Of a DNA stretch of 64,000 bases, positions 24,767-36,255 are shown one piece after another. The DNA is from Puccinia triticina (taxonomy: Eukaryota; Basidiomycota; Pucciniomycetes; Pucciniales; Pucciniaceae), in the NCBI RefSeq assembly GCF_026914185.1, contig NC_070563.1:2046001-2110000 (forward strand). Reading direction: 5' to 3'. Position 1 is the stretch's first letter. Every line of letters begins with the position of its first letter. Both the position numbers and the translations under genes were made by a program. Under the pieces are notes generated by a model. That model was not told the origin of the DNA, searched no databases, and was given only the letters and a program-made list of their open reading frames with translations.

Positions 24767-26343
24767 TGTAGGGACTCTTGTGGGACACTTGAATGTTTAT
24801 TTGGTGAAAATATCCTCTGAGGGGGAAATAAATTGCTAATAGGTTGAAAGGCTATTACAACTTACGGGTGGTTTGAAAGACCTGCCCCTCTAATGGTACT
24901 ATGCAAATAACTAAGAGTCTTGTAATCAATATTTATAAAGATGTGGCTGATTCCAAGATAGATCTTACTTTTGTATAGTAATCTCTATCAGACCTAGATT
25001 CCTCAAATCACTATTCTTGCAGATCTGTTACAACTTCTGATGCTGGAGGGATAATGTAATCCAGTGGGATCAATTATGTAAAATACAATTGTTGTTGATG
25101 TTGGGTTGTTGATGAGAAGGTTGGTAATGATCTCTTCCTTAAGCAATCTCTTGATAAGGCACTTTAATCAATACTAGAGCTCCTGGTTGCTACTACACTA
25201 CTACTACTTGTTATAATTGTTGTTGATGAAGTTGGTAATAATCTCTTCCTTAACAATCTCTTGATAAGGCACTTTAATTACTACTAGAGCTCCTGACTAC
25301 TACTACTACTACTGACTCAAACTTAACACTACCACTACCACTACCACTACCACTAAAATACCACTAAACTACCACTGTAACTAAACTAACCACTGTGACC
25401 AAACCTCTGTAGGCTGATGGGGAAAAGATCTGATGAGGGGGGGAAAGAGGCCTCCTTATATATTGAAGGGTGAGGGAATTTAGCTCCAGGGGAACTCCTT
25501 GTGAGGGCTATTTTCTGCAGGGGATATCAGTTGCACAGCAAGATATGCATGTGTTGCACTGCCTGCCAAACAATTAGGTAATGGATTCTGCAGGAGGGGA
25601 TATCAGTTGCACAGCAATATATGCATGTGTTGCACTGCCTGCCAAAGAATGATGTAATTGATTCTGCAGGCAGGCTCCTTGAACACCTTATCTGCCTGCA
25701 TATGCTGCACTGCATGATATCATGTGTTGCTAGGTGACCCAAACAACCTTCCGTAACCTACCATATGCCTGCATGTCCAGCTGTTGCCTTCTTCCATCCA
25801 GAATATTGGGGGTCAAAGCCTCTCCTCCCACCTTGCTCCATCCTTCCTTCTTCCTCCTCCCTAATTAATACTTACATCCATATCCCATCATACTGAATCC
25901 TAGACCCTTATAAAGTAATATACCACCCTTATAAAGATAACATACCCTTACACAAGTAATATACCCTTATAACACTGCCTTACTTGATACACCACACCAT
26001 CCTCCCTTCCATTCCTGGTTGAGACATGTGCTTTCAATACCTTCCACCTCTTCTATTGATAACATCCTTCCACCTCCCTGCCATCCTACCTAGTCATGGT
26101 CCTCCATTCCATCCCTGATCACGCCGTCCATCCTACATGATCCTAGTCTGCCGTTCCGTCCGTGCTAACACTATCCCTCATCCATCTGTCTGTATCTGTA
26201 ATGAATCCATTCCTCCCATCAACACCTACACTGCTTGTATTATATATAACTTCCTCCTCTTATAATGAATGATAGATGTATCTATGCTGTCTCAATACCT
26301 CTGCAATGTGCTTTTGGCATTGTCACACCAATGGAGCACCACA
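24767..26343 (-). repeat. Gypsy 5' LTR (1577 bp)
   Basis: Same sequence as 12526-14102 except T at 25336 where the other copy has C at 13095. It carries the same internal duplications. In element orientation this copy holds the promoter. Confidence 0.92.
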
Positions 26344-26347
26344 CCGT

Positions 26348-26817
26348 CGAGCGATACTAAACCTTTGAAAGCGTTTGCAGATGCCTCTTGGGGAGGTGAA
26401 TTCTCCAGGTCCTCTTACGGTGTCCTGGTGCTGTTCCTCAACTGTCCCGTCCTTTGGGTGTCAAGAAGACAGCAATCAGTGGCTTCGTCAACTTGTCACG
26501 CAGAGTACATGGCCCTGGGAGTTGCGACACGCCAAACCTTGTGGGTTCGACACCTGCTGCGTGATGTGCTGAAGCAAGACTTCGTAGGTCATTTGTTTTG
26601 TGATAACCAATCTGCCATTAAGGTGTCTACTGACGACGCGTCCAACAAGCGGACGCGCCACACTGACCGAGACTTTTATATCACCAATGAAGCGCTCTTT
26701 CAGAAGAAAACCTGTCTGGAATGGGTGGGAACAAAAGACCAGCTGGCAGACATTTTCACCAAAGGCATGCCACCGGAAAGTTTTAATACGTTAAGGCATA
26801 GGATCATGAAGACTTAA
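26348..26817 (+). pseudogene. Copia pol part 3: RNase H
   Basis: This is the displaced 3' end of the copia polyprotein, directly after the gypsy element. It shows the copia RNase H blocks FADASWGG, SSTCHAEYMAL, CDNQSAI and KRTRHTDRDFYITN, then the usual terminal region KDQLADIFTKGMP, ending at TAA 26815-26817. It lacks its own start and is separated from the reverse transcriptase by 13.8 kb. Confidence 0.9.
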
Positions 26818-26943
26818 TTATGTTTTTTTTATTCCGTTTGCGCTCAGTTTTTTTTCTTTACAAAGCCTTTTTCTTATTCTTTCCCAGTTGTCCTGAGTTT
26901 TTTTTTCTCTTTCTTTCCTTGCTGTACGGGATGCCGCGTCTAC

Positions 26944-26957
26944 GGCGAGAGGGGGGG
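26944..26957 (+). other. Copia polypurine tract
   Basis: GGCGAGAGGGGGGG immediately precedes the 3' LTR, the expected position of the plus-strand primer. Confidence 0.85.
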
Positions 26958-27091
26958 TGTTGTAGCCCGGAGGGCTACGCACTCTGACACTCGCCGCAGT
27001 CGCGACATCTACCTCATCCCGGACTCCTGTCCGGGCTGAGAACCTGGTGAATCATCATCTTCTTTGTCACTCGTGCACCTGGTTCTCCACA
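26958..27091 (+). repeat. Copia 3' LTR (134 bp)
   Basis: Identical by eye to 7216-7349 and followed by the second ATAAT of the target duplication. Confidence 0.93.
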
Positions 27092-27096
27092 ATAAT

Positions 27097-27836
27097 AACA
27101 GCCCAAACCAATTTATCAATTTATATTGATGCAGTTGTGATTAATATTTTCAAGACAAGGAAGAAGCTGGAGGACTTCCCGTCAATCTGGAATAATCTAG
27201 AATTTCAGATTTTGCAGGTAAATCTAAAATCTGGGACTCTGGATCACTGTGGGGAGCTTTGGAGACCTAGATTCCCCTGTGAAATCTGAAATCTGTTGGC
27301 TCAGATCTGAATTTCCAGATTGGCAAGAAGTGGAGGACTTCTGTGCAATCTGGGACCCCCACAGATGTTGGTTTAGACCTGAAAAGCAATGTTTGCAGGG
27401 AAATCTAGCGTTTTGGGCTCTAGATCACTTCTGGAAAGCCAGCAGATCTCAATGGGAAGTTATGCAGTCCTCCACTTCACTCAATTGCCAAAAGTTTCTT
27501 CATATTCTGGCCATCCTTGGGAGCCAATTTTACCCCCGGCACGGGCACGTGACCAAGCCTAGTGAAGACTCTGTAATCCAAACCTGCAGGATGAAAATTA
27601 TCAATGAGCCACTGTAAAACATAGCAAAGTTCTTTTAGCTCCAATCAACTTAGCCTCACTTGGGCTGTCATGCCACGGACCTTTTGGCCAGTTGGCCGCT
27701 GCTCGGCCTTTGGTTGTGCGACGTAGAACCTTGGTAGTCAAGCGCGGCCGGGGACGTCCACGCGCCGACAGGCCGAGCCTGCAGTTGTCGCTCGCGTGCT
27801 AACGAAGCTCTCAACTTATTCCAAGAAACAACCACA
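27097..27836. other. Pre-insertion flank and CLF1 upstream region
   Basis: 27165-27480 contains diverged copies of the GGACTTCC / TTTTGCAGGGAAATCT repeat also seen at 6989-7182. The last 180 bp are more GC-rich and probably hold the CLF1 promoter. No gene is supported here. Confidence 0.5.
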
Positions 27837-30800
27837 ATGGCCGATCACAGAGCACCAAGTCAGTATCTCAGTCGAAATCAGTCTCATCTAATCGATCGCA
27901 GCCTTGGTGTTTACCGTCAACTAACATTCTTACCCATGTTCCCGCAGAGGTCAAAAACAGGGCCGCCGCCCCCGTACAGATCACCGCCGAACAACTATTG
28001 CGAGAAGTGAGAGCCCACATCTGTTCTTTGATTCTTGCTTCTTATCCAACCTGTAGACCGTGACTAATTTTGACTCACATGTAAAACTAGGCCCAAGAAA
28101 GACAAGAAACCGGTCACTCAGCTCCTCGTCAAAAGGTAGAAGACTTCGAGGAACTACATGAATACCGAGGACGCAAACGGAAAGAATTCGAAGAGGTCAT
28201 CAGGCGAACTCGACAAGACGTCAGTTTTTATCTATCAGTTGTAAGCCGGAAACTTGCCAGTCTGATCTGATGCAAAGAAGGATGGCCCGATCGGTGGACA
28301 ATTCTGGAAAAATCAATAACACCGTGTAGTTAAGGGCATGGACGAAATATGCCACTTGGGAAGCTTCTCAAAATGAATATCCACGGGCTCGCAGCGTGTT
28401 CGAACGTGCCTTGGACGTGGCTCCTACTGCCGAAAAGTTATGGCTAACATACTGTGAAATGGTATGCTGAATCAATTAACATTGGGACTAACACACATCG
28501 CTTGGATTACTTATACAAGTCTTCTACCCATAAAAAAATGCTTGATATTCAGGAACTCAAAGCGCGGAATATCCAACATGCTCGTAACCTGTTCGATCGA
28601 GCAGTCACTCTTCTACCCCGGATCAATCAAATATGGTATAAGTATGTTTATCTGGAAGAGCTCTTGGGCAATATTGCTGGTGCACGCCAGGTCTTTGAGA
28701 GATGGATGGCATGGGAACCGGATGAGAAGGCATGGAGTGCGTACATCAAAATGGAAGCCAGATATCAAGAACATGACCGAGCCAGTCAACTTTATGAAAG
28801 AATGATTGCTTGTCACCCCGATCCTAAGAACTGGATCAAGTGGGCCAAATTCGAAGAAGATCGCCAAAAGATTGGTACGCCACTCTGTTTTGCTACATCG
28901 TGAAGCCCTATGGTCTCCGTTTGTCCATCGGCAATTTTACCATTTAGCTTGACTCTTTCGATGTGCTTTGTCTTTGAAAAAGATCGAGCCCGCGAGATCT
29001 TCCAGATGGCATTTGAATACTTTGGCGAAGAGGAAGAAGATCTCGAACGCGCGCAGAGTATATATACAGCATTCGCAAAGATGGAGAGCCGGCACAAAGA
29101 GTATGATCGAGCGAGGACCATTTATAAGGTACGAATGAAGCAGTCTACACTCGAATGCAAACAAATTGACCAACTTGTCTACGTTGACTACCTTCTTCAT
29201 TCAGTTTGCCCTCGATCGACTGCCCCGGTCCAAATCTATCGGCCTATATGCTTCGTACACCAACTTCGAGAAACAGTTCGGTGATCATGCGAACATAGAA
29301 TCCACTGTGCTTGGTAAAAGGCGAATTCAATATGTTGAGTCCCCAGTTTTTTTATTCATTTGGTAAATCAAATTCATTTTGACATAAAGCTTTCTCTAGG
29401 AAGAAGAGCTTTCCCACAGCAGTCAGCTCAATTACGATGTTTGGTTTGAGTATGCTCGCTTGGAAGAGAGTGCACTGAAATCATGTGATCATGATTCTCC
29501 TGAAAAGGCTGTTGAAAGAATCCGGGAGGTTTATGAAAGGGCGGTAGCTCAAGTACCCCCTAGTGCTGAAAAAAGGCGAGTTTCATTTATCTTGATCACC
29601 TCATGTGATTTACCCTGATTGGGTTGGTTTTCCAGGTACTGGAGACGATATATCTTTTTATGGCTAGGGTACGCCACTTTCGAAGAAATCGAGACCAAGG
29701 TAGGTTTTCCGACAACAAACCATGTGCTGCATTTAACTGACGCGTCTCATATATTCTCTCTCTCTGCCTATTCGATCTTAGGACTATGACCGAGTCAGGC
29801 AGGTGTACGAAGCCTGTCTAAAGCTGATCCCCCACAAAAAATTCACATTTTCTAAAGTGTGGGAAATGTGAGTAGTGGAGTGAATTCATTCAAGTAGTTC
29901 ACTGTTCACCGGAAAACGCTTGTTTATATTTGTAGGTATGCACACTTTGAATTACGCCGCCTGAACCTTGACAAAGCCAGGAAGATCTTAGGGACTGCCA
30001 TCGGCTTGGCTCCGAAGCCGAAATCATTCAAAGTAATACGTTTTTCTTTCGCGATCACATCGATGCTTATGCACTCGAATTGCTGTCTGATTTGTCTTAA
30101 CTAATTACTACTGCATGTTCAGGTTTACTTGGATATGGAGCTACAACTGCGCGAGTTTGATCGATGTCGAAAACTGTACGAAAAATTTCTCGAAGTGAGC
30201 TCTTTCAAATCCGGCGTGAAATCTCAGATGACTTATCAAAAGAAGGATATTAAACTTCGTCAACACGGTGCTTTGTATAGTTCGATCCTACTTATCCATC
30301 AGCCTGGATTCAATTTGCAGGACTGGAGCGTGGCTTGATGGAAACTGAACGTGCACGGGCTATCTACGAAATGGCAATCGCTCAGCCTGACTTGTATGAT
30401 CCTGAATGTGTTTGGAAGGCATACATTGATTTTGAGGAAGAAGAGGAAGAATGGGATCGAGCTCGGGCGTTGTTTGAGCGGTTGGCGTTGGCAAGTGGTC
30501 ATGTCAAAGTGTGGACCTCCTGGGCTAAAGTGAATACCATTTCTGCTTCTGCAAATTTAGTCCAGGAATTCGCACTGATCTTCTGCTTGTGATGGTCACA
30601 TTATATTTTCATTCAGTTCGAGATGTCAACAGGGAAGGCTATCTCCGATAGATACCTGGGCTTGGATGGTGAGGACGAGGAAGAAAGCCCAGAGGAGCCC
30701 ATCGAAAAAGACGAAGTGGCTGCGGAAAAAGCACGTACTGATGGGATCAGGTTGGCGAGGAAAGTCTTACAGAGAGGATATGAAGATATTCGCAAGCGAT

Positions 30801-31385
30801 GGAAAAATGAGCCGGAGGGTCCGGTTCGCGACAATCTCAAGGAACAGGTTTGTCTTTCAACCAATTACAATACTTGACATCTTTGCAATCCATACTCTAC
30901 CAGTGGGCTAATAGCGATGCTTCTCATGTTACGCGTGGGAATTGTTTTCAGAGATCGATCATTTTGGATCATTGGAAGCTACTGGAAACTGAGATTGGGG
31001 ATGAGGTGGCACTATCCAAAGTAGAGGCGATGATGCCGAAGCCGATGCGACGATGGCGAAAACTGGATGATACCGGCGACAAAGAGGAATGTAAGCTGAA
31101 CATCTGTCAGAGCCGATACGCATCAATAAACATTCTGATTATTTTGTTGTGCAACCTTCTCACTTGCATTCTGTGATTTTAGATTGGGATCTTGTCTTTC
31201 CAGACGATGAGAAGGAACGCAATCCAGGAACATTCAAGCTTCTCCAATTGGCCCATGCTTGGAAGGCTAAGCAACAAGAACAACAGCCTAATCATAATAA
31301 TCCTCCTCAAGCGGAACCCACTAAATCGCCTCCTGCAATTCAGGTCGATCTTGCAGCCGAAGACGCTACTCAACAGAATGCCTAA
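27837..31385 (+). CDS. CLF1: Pre-mRNA-splicing factor Clf1/Syf3 (crooked neck-like)
   Basis: Sixteen exons: 27837-27858, 27948-28006, 28091-28219, 28330-28461, 28553-28874, 28983-29128, 29205-29333, 29400-29575, 29636-29699, 29782-29867, 29936-30032, 30123-30194, 30281-30529, 30617-30847, 30952-31090 and 31183-31385. They sum to 2256 nt (751 residues). The protein is almost wholly HAT repeats (half-TPR helices), with [44 protein letters not shown] and [12 protein letters not shown] in the family order. The tail has the conserved [10 protein letters not shown] block. Clf1 is a scaffold of the Prp19/NineTeen complex in the nuclear spliceosome. The intron after 29575 has a GC-AG boundary (GCGAGT donor), and the intron after 29333 begins GTTGAG. 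The length is normal. Confidence 0.94.
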
Positions 31386-32090
31386 CCGGTGGCCTCGTAG
31401 AAAACAGCTAATTACGATCTCAATCAGATCTGGTTGCTTTCTGCGCTCTTTTTTTTTTTCTCCGCCTCTAGTATGTTTCGGAAGCATTCAATGCAACGTG
31501 TAATGATCCGGCATGATGGCAAAGGCGCTCCTCAACGATAACCGAACTGAGATCCTTTATCGGGTGGTACCTTTGAATTCTTATCCACCAACCCTCTGTG
31601 TGTACATGCCACAAGTGCAAGATAAGAGAAAGCGCAAAAAGCAATGATGCTAATGAAACAAGTTGACTTGAGTATTGGAAGTAAGAATTTGTGCTCAATC
31701 GCAAGGAAGGCTTGCCCGCCTTCAAGCGGCCTCCTAGGTCAAGGAAACCAACACCTTCAAGCAGAAAGCTCTGATTTCCTTGTATTTGATGCGTTATCCC
31801 GAGGAAAACCCGGAGACATCAAGACATGATGGCAAAGCAGACAAGTCCACTGAAGAAAGTGTCCAGTTTGGTCCTCACTTCCAAACGGTCAGTCATGCCA
31901 TTGCTTCATTGCTCTAAAATCATCCTCAGAAAGGGAAATTGCTTCAGAGCATCCGCATTGGTGGCTAAGTTTGAAGTTTGCGTGAGCTAACTTAGCAAGC
32001 TGATACCCGGCTAGCGCTAGCCAAACCCCCGCCACCGTGGGATGCTCTAAGAGCAAGGACAACCAACGATGAAACCAATCTGGTACATGT
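31386..32090. other. Intergenic, no gene seen
   Basis: CLF1 3' flank and AT-rich DNA. Short frames on both strands lack support. Confidence 0.4.
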
Positions 32091-32094
32091 ATCG

Positions 32095-32240
32095 GTATCA
32101 GAGGACTTCCTGTTGATCTGGAAAGTCAGATCTGAGCCGCCAGATTTCAGATTTTGCAGGGAGATTTAGGTCCCCGAAGATCCCCGAAGTGATCCAGATT
32201 TCCCTGCGAAATCTGAAATTCCTGCAGATTTATCCAAAAC
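32095..32240. repeat. Diverged copy of the GGACTTCC foldback family
   Basis: Contains GAGGACTTCCTGTTGATCTGG and CAGATTTTGCAGGGAGATTT, then an inverted CAGATTTCCCTGCGAAATCTG, the same words as in 6989-7182 but more degraded. Confidence 0.5.
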
Positions 32241-33030
32241 AAGTGAAATTTCGGCTGCGCCGCATGAAATAAAGATGAACAGCAAGTCATGCCAAAAGAT
32301 TAGTGCCAAACCCGGCTCATATCTTTTTTTAAGTGTAATTTTGCCCTGAGCATTGCACACTATGAATATTTAATGTCTGACTACATACAAGTAGAAGATG
32401 GGAGGTAGGCAATTAACAGTGAGAGATAGTTAAGACCAGATGAATGCGCGGCAACAAACAGTGGGCAACTTCCCGTCAATTCTGGGGGCCTCCTAGATGT
32501 CATTTTAGAAGGAAAATTTGTAAATTTCCCAGTCTTAATTTACCCAAGAGTTCCATTGGAATTCTTAAAATATTATCCTCCAGTTGGAGATCTACATATC
32601 ACACCAGATATGTATTGTCTCAAGGACAGGAAGCACTCCCCTCCATGACCCCTGCGCTGGCCATTGAGGGGAGTACACAAAACTGTTGATGATTGGCCTG
32701 TACCGGTTGTGAAGAGATGAACTGCTCTCAATGACTGGCACAGACTGGTCAGTAAAAGGGTATGTAGATGTACAAGAATCATTTTGATCAAGGTGAAAAT
32801 TTTCTCCTCCCAAGGACTGTCTGTTCCAGATATGGGAGGTAGCTGAAACCACCCCCTTGATGCCCAATATGTGTTAGTCATCAAGATGAGTGAGAGGAGT
32901 ACTCCATCAAGAGCCAAAAACATTGCCCTCAATGGCCCTGTTTGATGACCATGTGTGAGGGTAGCTTCCTCCTCCCAATGACCAAATTAGATGGGTCATT
33001 GATGGATGTTGAGTTTCCGCTAGTTTCCGC
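32241..33030. other. Intergenic, no gene seen
   Basis: AT-rich DNA with short frames on both strands; no repeat family, domain or splice pattern is supported. Confidence 0.35.
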
Positions 33031-33039
33031 TGCACATGT

Positions 33040-33600
33040 TGTGACAGCTATGTGAAAGCACTAAGTCAGGAGCAGAATCTACTCTCAGAAGATCCTCCCT
33101 TGCTCATCCCTTCTCATCTCGACCTCGTCTCCCTTTCCTCTTCTAATCCAACTCTCTCCTTCACCTCTCTCCCTCGTCTTGACTTCGATCAGACTCAACT
33201 CTTGATTTGTCTTGACATTGCTCAAGACTCAAACTTCTTCCTGCTCGACATTGCTCGAGTTCTCTCAAATCCTCGATTGGCTCTTCTCTCCAATTTGGTG
33301 AGAAAAGAACGGCGATCTCCTCGGAACATCCCTTCCTCGGCTAATCTCCTATCTTTTCCTTCTTTCCCTATCTTTTCCAGTGTCCAGTATCCTTGTTCCT
33401 TGTCTCCTCTCTCCTGTCTTTGGTTGTCTCAGAATCTTATTTCTTTTGTGGTGGTAATTCTCTCTTCTTTTCTTCTCTCATGTCATCTACCCTTTCTTCA
33501 CTGTTCTGATCTTGTTTCTCCAGTCTGGTTCTAAAGTCTACAGTAATTCAAATCAAAACTTCACAATGGAAATATCTGATCCTCTTGACAACCAGTGAGT
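33040..33600 (+). other. Pyrimidine-rich tract and short ORF, possible transposon leader
   Basis: About 450 bp are dominated by C/T and give a 160-residue low-complexity frame that is unlikely to be a protein. It ends at an ATG (33566) opening a ten-codon frame (MEISDPLDNQ) followed by GTGAGT. The composition resembles the copia leader at 7720-8100, suggesting the front end of another retroelement, but no downstream enzyme was found. Confidence 0.3.
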
Positions 33601-35395
33601 GACTCCTGTATGTGCTAGGCGGTGGCAGTTGTGTGGAAGGTGCTTTGAGAGCTGCCCTCTGGGTGACGGTCCAGAGAGATGAGCTAGAAGTGGATTGAGG
33701 ATAGCTAGTGGGGGTTGGGTGGTTATGAGATGTTTGCCATGGTGTTTGATCCTTGGTGGCGGTTGTTTTTTTGGTGATGAGAAAGATGTAGATGAAGAAT
33801 TATGCTAGGGAGTCAAACAGGAAGTAATCCAAAAGAAGTGGCGCGGTGATCTAGAACTTTGATGATAGGATCAATAAACTCTCAGTGATGATCCATATTC
33901 TGGGGATCAGAATGCCATGCCATCCCATCATCCAAGTTTGACAAAATTGGACCCTGGGAGGCCACATTTCACATGTATCTCATCATATCCTCCTGTGCGT
34001 TATGCGCGCACACACTCACAACAAAACAGCAGAGAGAAAGAAAGAAAAAAAAAACAAAGAAAGAAAAGAGAACAAAACACAAAAGAAAAGATGAAACAAT
34101 AAGATGAACCAGACATAGACCAATCAAACCTCAGGAAAGAAGAGAAAAAGAAAGGATCAACACCAAACAAAAATGGAAAATTCAACAAATCAGAGAATAA
34201 ACCCACAGAAGATGCTGTTTTAGGACCAAGAAAAATGAAGGGAGTGAGAGAAAAGGAGGAAATGGGAAAAGGGGTTTAAGGAAGAGGAAAGGATATTTTG
34301 AAGATGTGAGGATTTGAGGATGAGGGAAGTTCTTGAGGATGAAATCTTGAAGTCTTGAAGTCTTGAGGATGGATGAAAATCTTTATGCTTGCTGGATATC
34401 TTGCTGATCTTGATGGCGGTGGCAGCAGAAAAGCTCATGATTACCACTAGCTAATCATGGAATGGGCCACCACACCATCAAGGGGACAAACTCCCTTTGA
34501 CGGCTGGTTTGGACCGGCTCCCTTGTATGAATTGCTACCCATATTCTAAATCAGTTCTGGTATGCAACAACACAACCTTCCACCGGTGCCAACTCATGCA
34601 AGATCTTTGTGAAGACAACTTTTTTAACTCCCTCTGTACTGCCCGGAGTTGAATCCAATTGAGGTTCCGTTTGCAGCAATCAAAAACAATCCCTGAGCAT
34701 CTCAGGTCCTTAAAAAAGCCAATCCATTATGATCCTTTCCTGTTCTGAAGCTTGTTGGATTTCTGTCTTTCCACTCATCCCTAAAACCCCTTCACTTTAT
34801 CCTCACACCATCTCCATCTACTTTATCCTCCTCTATGGGCTTGTTTTCAGATCAAAGCTATCCAACACTTATGTTGCCCCTTTTCTATGTGGTCTGTCTT
34901 TTATTAATGGTCATGCTTCTTTCTTACTGATCTTGTAGACTTTGATCCCTGCTCAGATTAGACTCTTAGCTTTCCTTGTTTACTGCTTATCCTCTAGATT
35001 GTGTGCATCTCTGATGGGGATATCAATGTACCTTTTGACATGTTACACTGAGTTGAGAAGTTTCAAATTCATTATTATTTTATTCATTATTACTCTCAAA
35101 CCAAAAGTTGATGCCTTGTACATAGTCTATTTAACCATAGCCTAGTCCAAAGCAATCAACCTATTGGTTCTATCCCTCTTTTTCCTCCCTTGAGCCGTTC
35201 CAGTGAGAAAATTCTCCTCTCACTGTCCAGCATATCCTTGCCGCTTCTCCGCCCCTTTTTGGGCCACCCGCTCAAAAACCTAACAAAGCTCAGTTTACCC
35301 ACCGTGTTCTATGTCTGCCTTTGCCAATATCCAATATGGCCTGTCCTGTTCTGATAACACATTTTCCTCCCTTTAGTCTTAATCGTATTGCCTGT
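33601..35395. other. AT-rich intergenic DNA
   Basis: Includes a purine-rich GAAA run near 34030-34105. No gene or defined repeat is supported. Confidence 0.35.
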
Positions 35396-35398
35396 ATT

Positions 35399-36255
35399 TT
35401 ATTCATGAAGCCTCAGAGAAGTCTTTGCATTGTGCAATGATGAAAGATTGCTGAGCTGCATTTTCACTTCAAAAACCATCAACCAGAAGGCAGAAACTGC
35501 TACAATTTGCTTGGATAAAAATGGGAGGACTTTGAATAGGTCCTTTCTCAAGGAAGGAAGAGGAAAACAACCACTACTACAAAGATTTGGATTTTTCAAA
35601 TGTCCTGCCACTGACCAATGGAAACATTGGGTCAACCACATCTTGGTTTATATTCTTAGATTGGTAAATTTTGGGATTGATTGCTTTTGAATGCTGACTA
35701 TACTGTCTTGATTGACTAACAGTAACTTTGAAAATTGCAGGTAGTTGTCAAGCAACTTTATTTCCAAATCCACTACCAACAAACTTTCAGAATTGGCATT
35801 GAGGATATGGCTCTGGCGGGTAAAAGTTTTGTCAAGATTGGTTTCCTTTGCCTCAGAGAGCTTCTTGAATTTCAATTTGGTGGGGGGTGCGAACATCCAC
35901 TTACCTGCCCTCAAACCTACAAGCCAAACAGTTAAATTTTTTGGATTTGTAACAAGAAAATCACCGGAGACTACTCACAATAGCATAGGCCTATTTTTGG
36001 ACCATTGCAGGAGTCAAAGGTATATATCAACTAGGATTGGTTGGATTGATATTGTAAACAGGCATCTTGGTATCATGCTTGAAGTTTGACGGGTTGGTAG
36101 CAAAGATTTGAGGAATACCCACAAAAAAAGCACTGGAATACTTCAAATGGCTGGATGAATAGGATGGAGCCTACCAAATGCCAGGACTGGGAACAGCCTT
36201 CCTGTCTGCCTGGGAAAGTGCAAATGATCATGAGGATCTGTATTCCATGATGCAA
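35399..36255. other. Unclassified relic with short ORFs on both strands
   Basis: Moderately long frames overlap on both strands: plus 35430-35690 and 35745-36089, minus 35399-35641, 35648-35914 and 36073-36255. None has a known domain, and no consistent splice model joins them. The length of the open frames in AT-rich DNA suggests decayed coding sequence, probably transposon-derived. Confidence 0.3.

Larger units (their letters stand above)
12526..26343 (-). mobile_element. Ty3/gypsy LTR retrotransposon nested in the copia element
   Basis: LTRs of 1577 bp at 12526-14102 and 24767-26343 are in the same orientation and differ at one site by eye (13095 C versus 25336 T). The boundaries are TG...CA. 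A four-base duplication, CCGT, flanks the element (12522-12525 and 26344-26347). The genes are on the minus strand, so the right LTR is the 5' LTR. Order is gag-protease, a 2.6-kb spacer, reverse transcriptase, RNase H, integrase, the gypsy order. The near-identical LTRs and the clean interruption of the copia coding frame show a very recent insertion. The pol frame carries one in-frame UGA. Confidence 0.93.
7216..27091 (+). mobile_element. Ty1/copia LTR retrotransposon, interrupted
   Basis: The element runs from one 134-bp LTR (7216-7349) to an identical LTR (26958-27091). A perfect five-base target duplication, ATAAT, flanks it at 7211-7215 and 27092-27096. Gene order is gag, protease, integrase, reverse transcriptase, RNase H, the copia order. 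A 13.8-kb gypsy element sits inside the RNase H region; without it the copia element would be about 6 kb. The copy is inactive: besides the insertion it has a gag/pol frame change, an in-frame UGA and a substituted integrase catalytic residue. Identical LTRs indicate recent insertion, although gene conversion between LTRs could also keep them alike. Confidence 0.93.

Noticed and set aside
33052..33534. 160-residue Ser/Leu-rich ORF
   Set aside because: It is a C/T-rich tract with no domain; composition explains the open frame.
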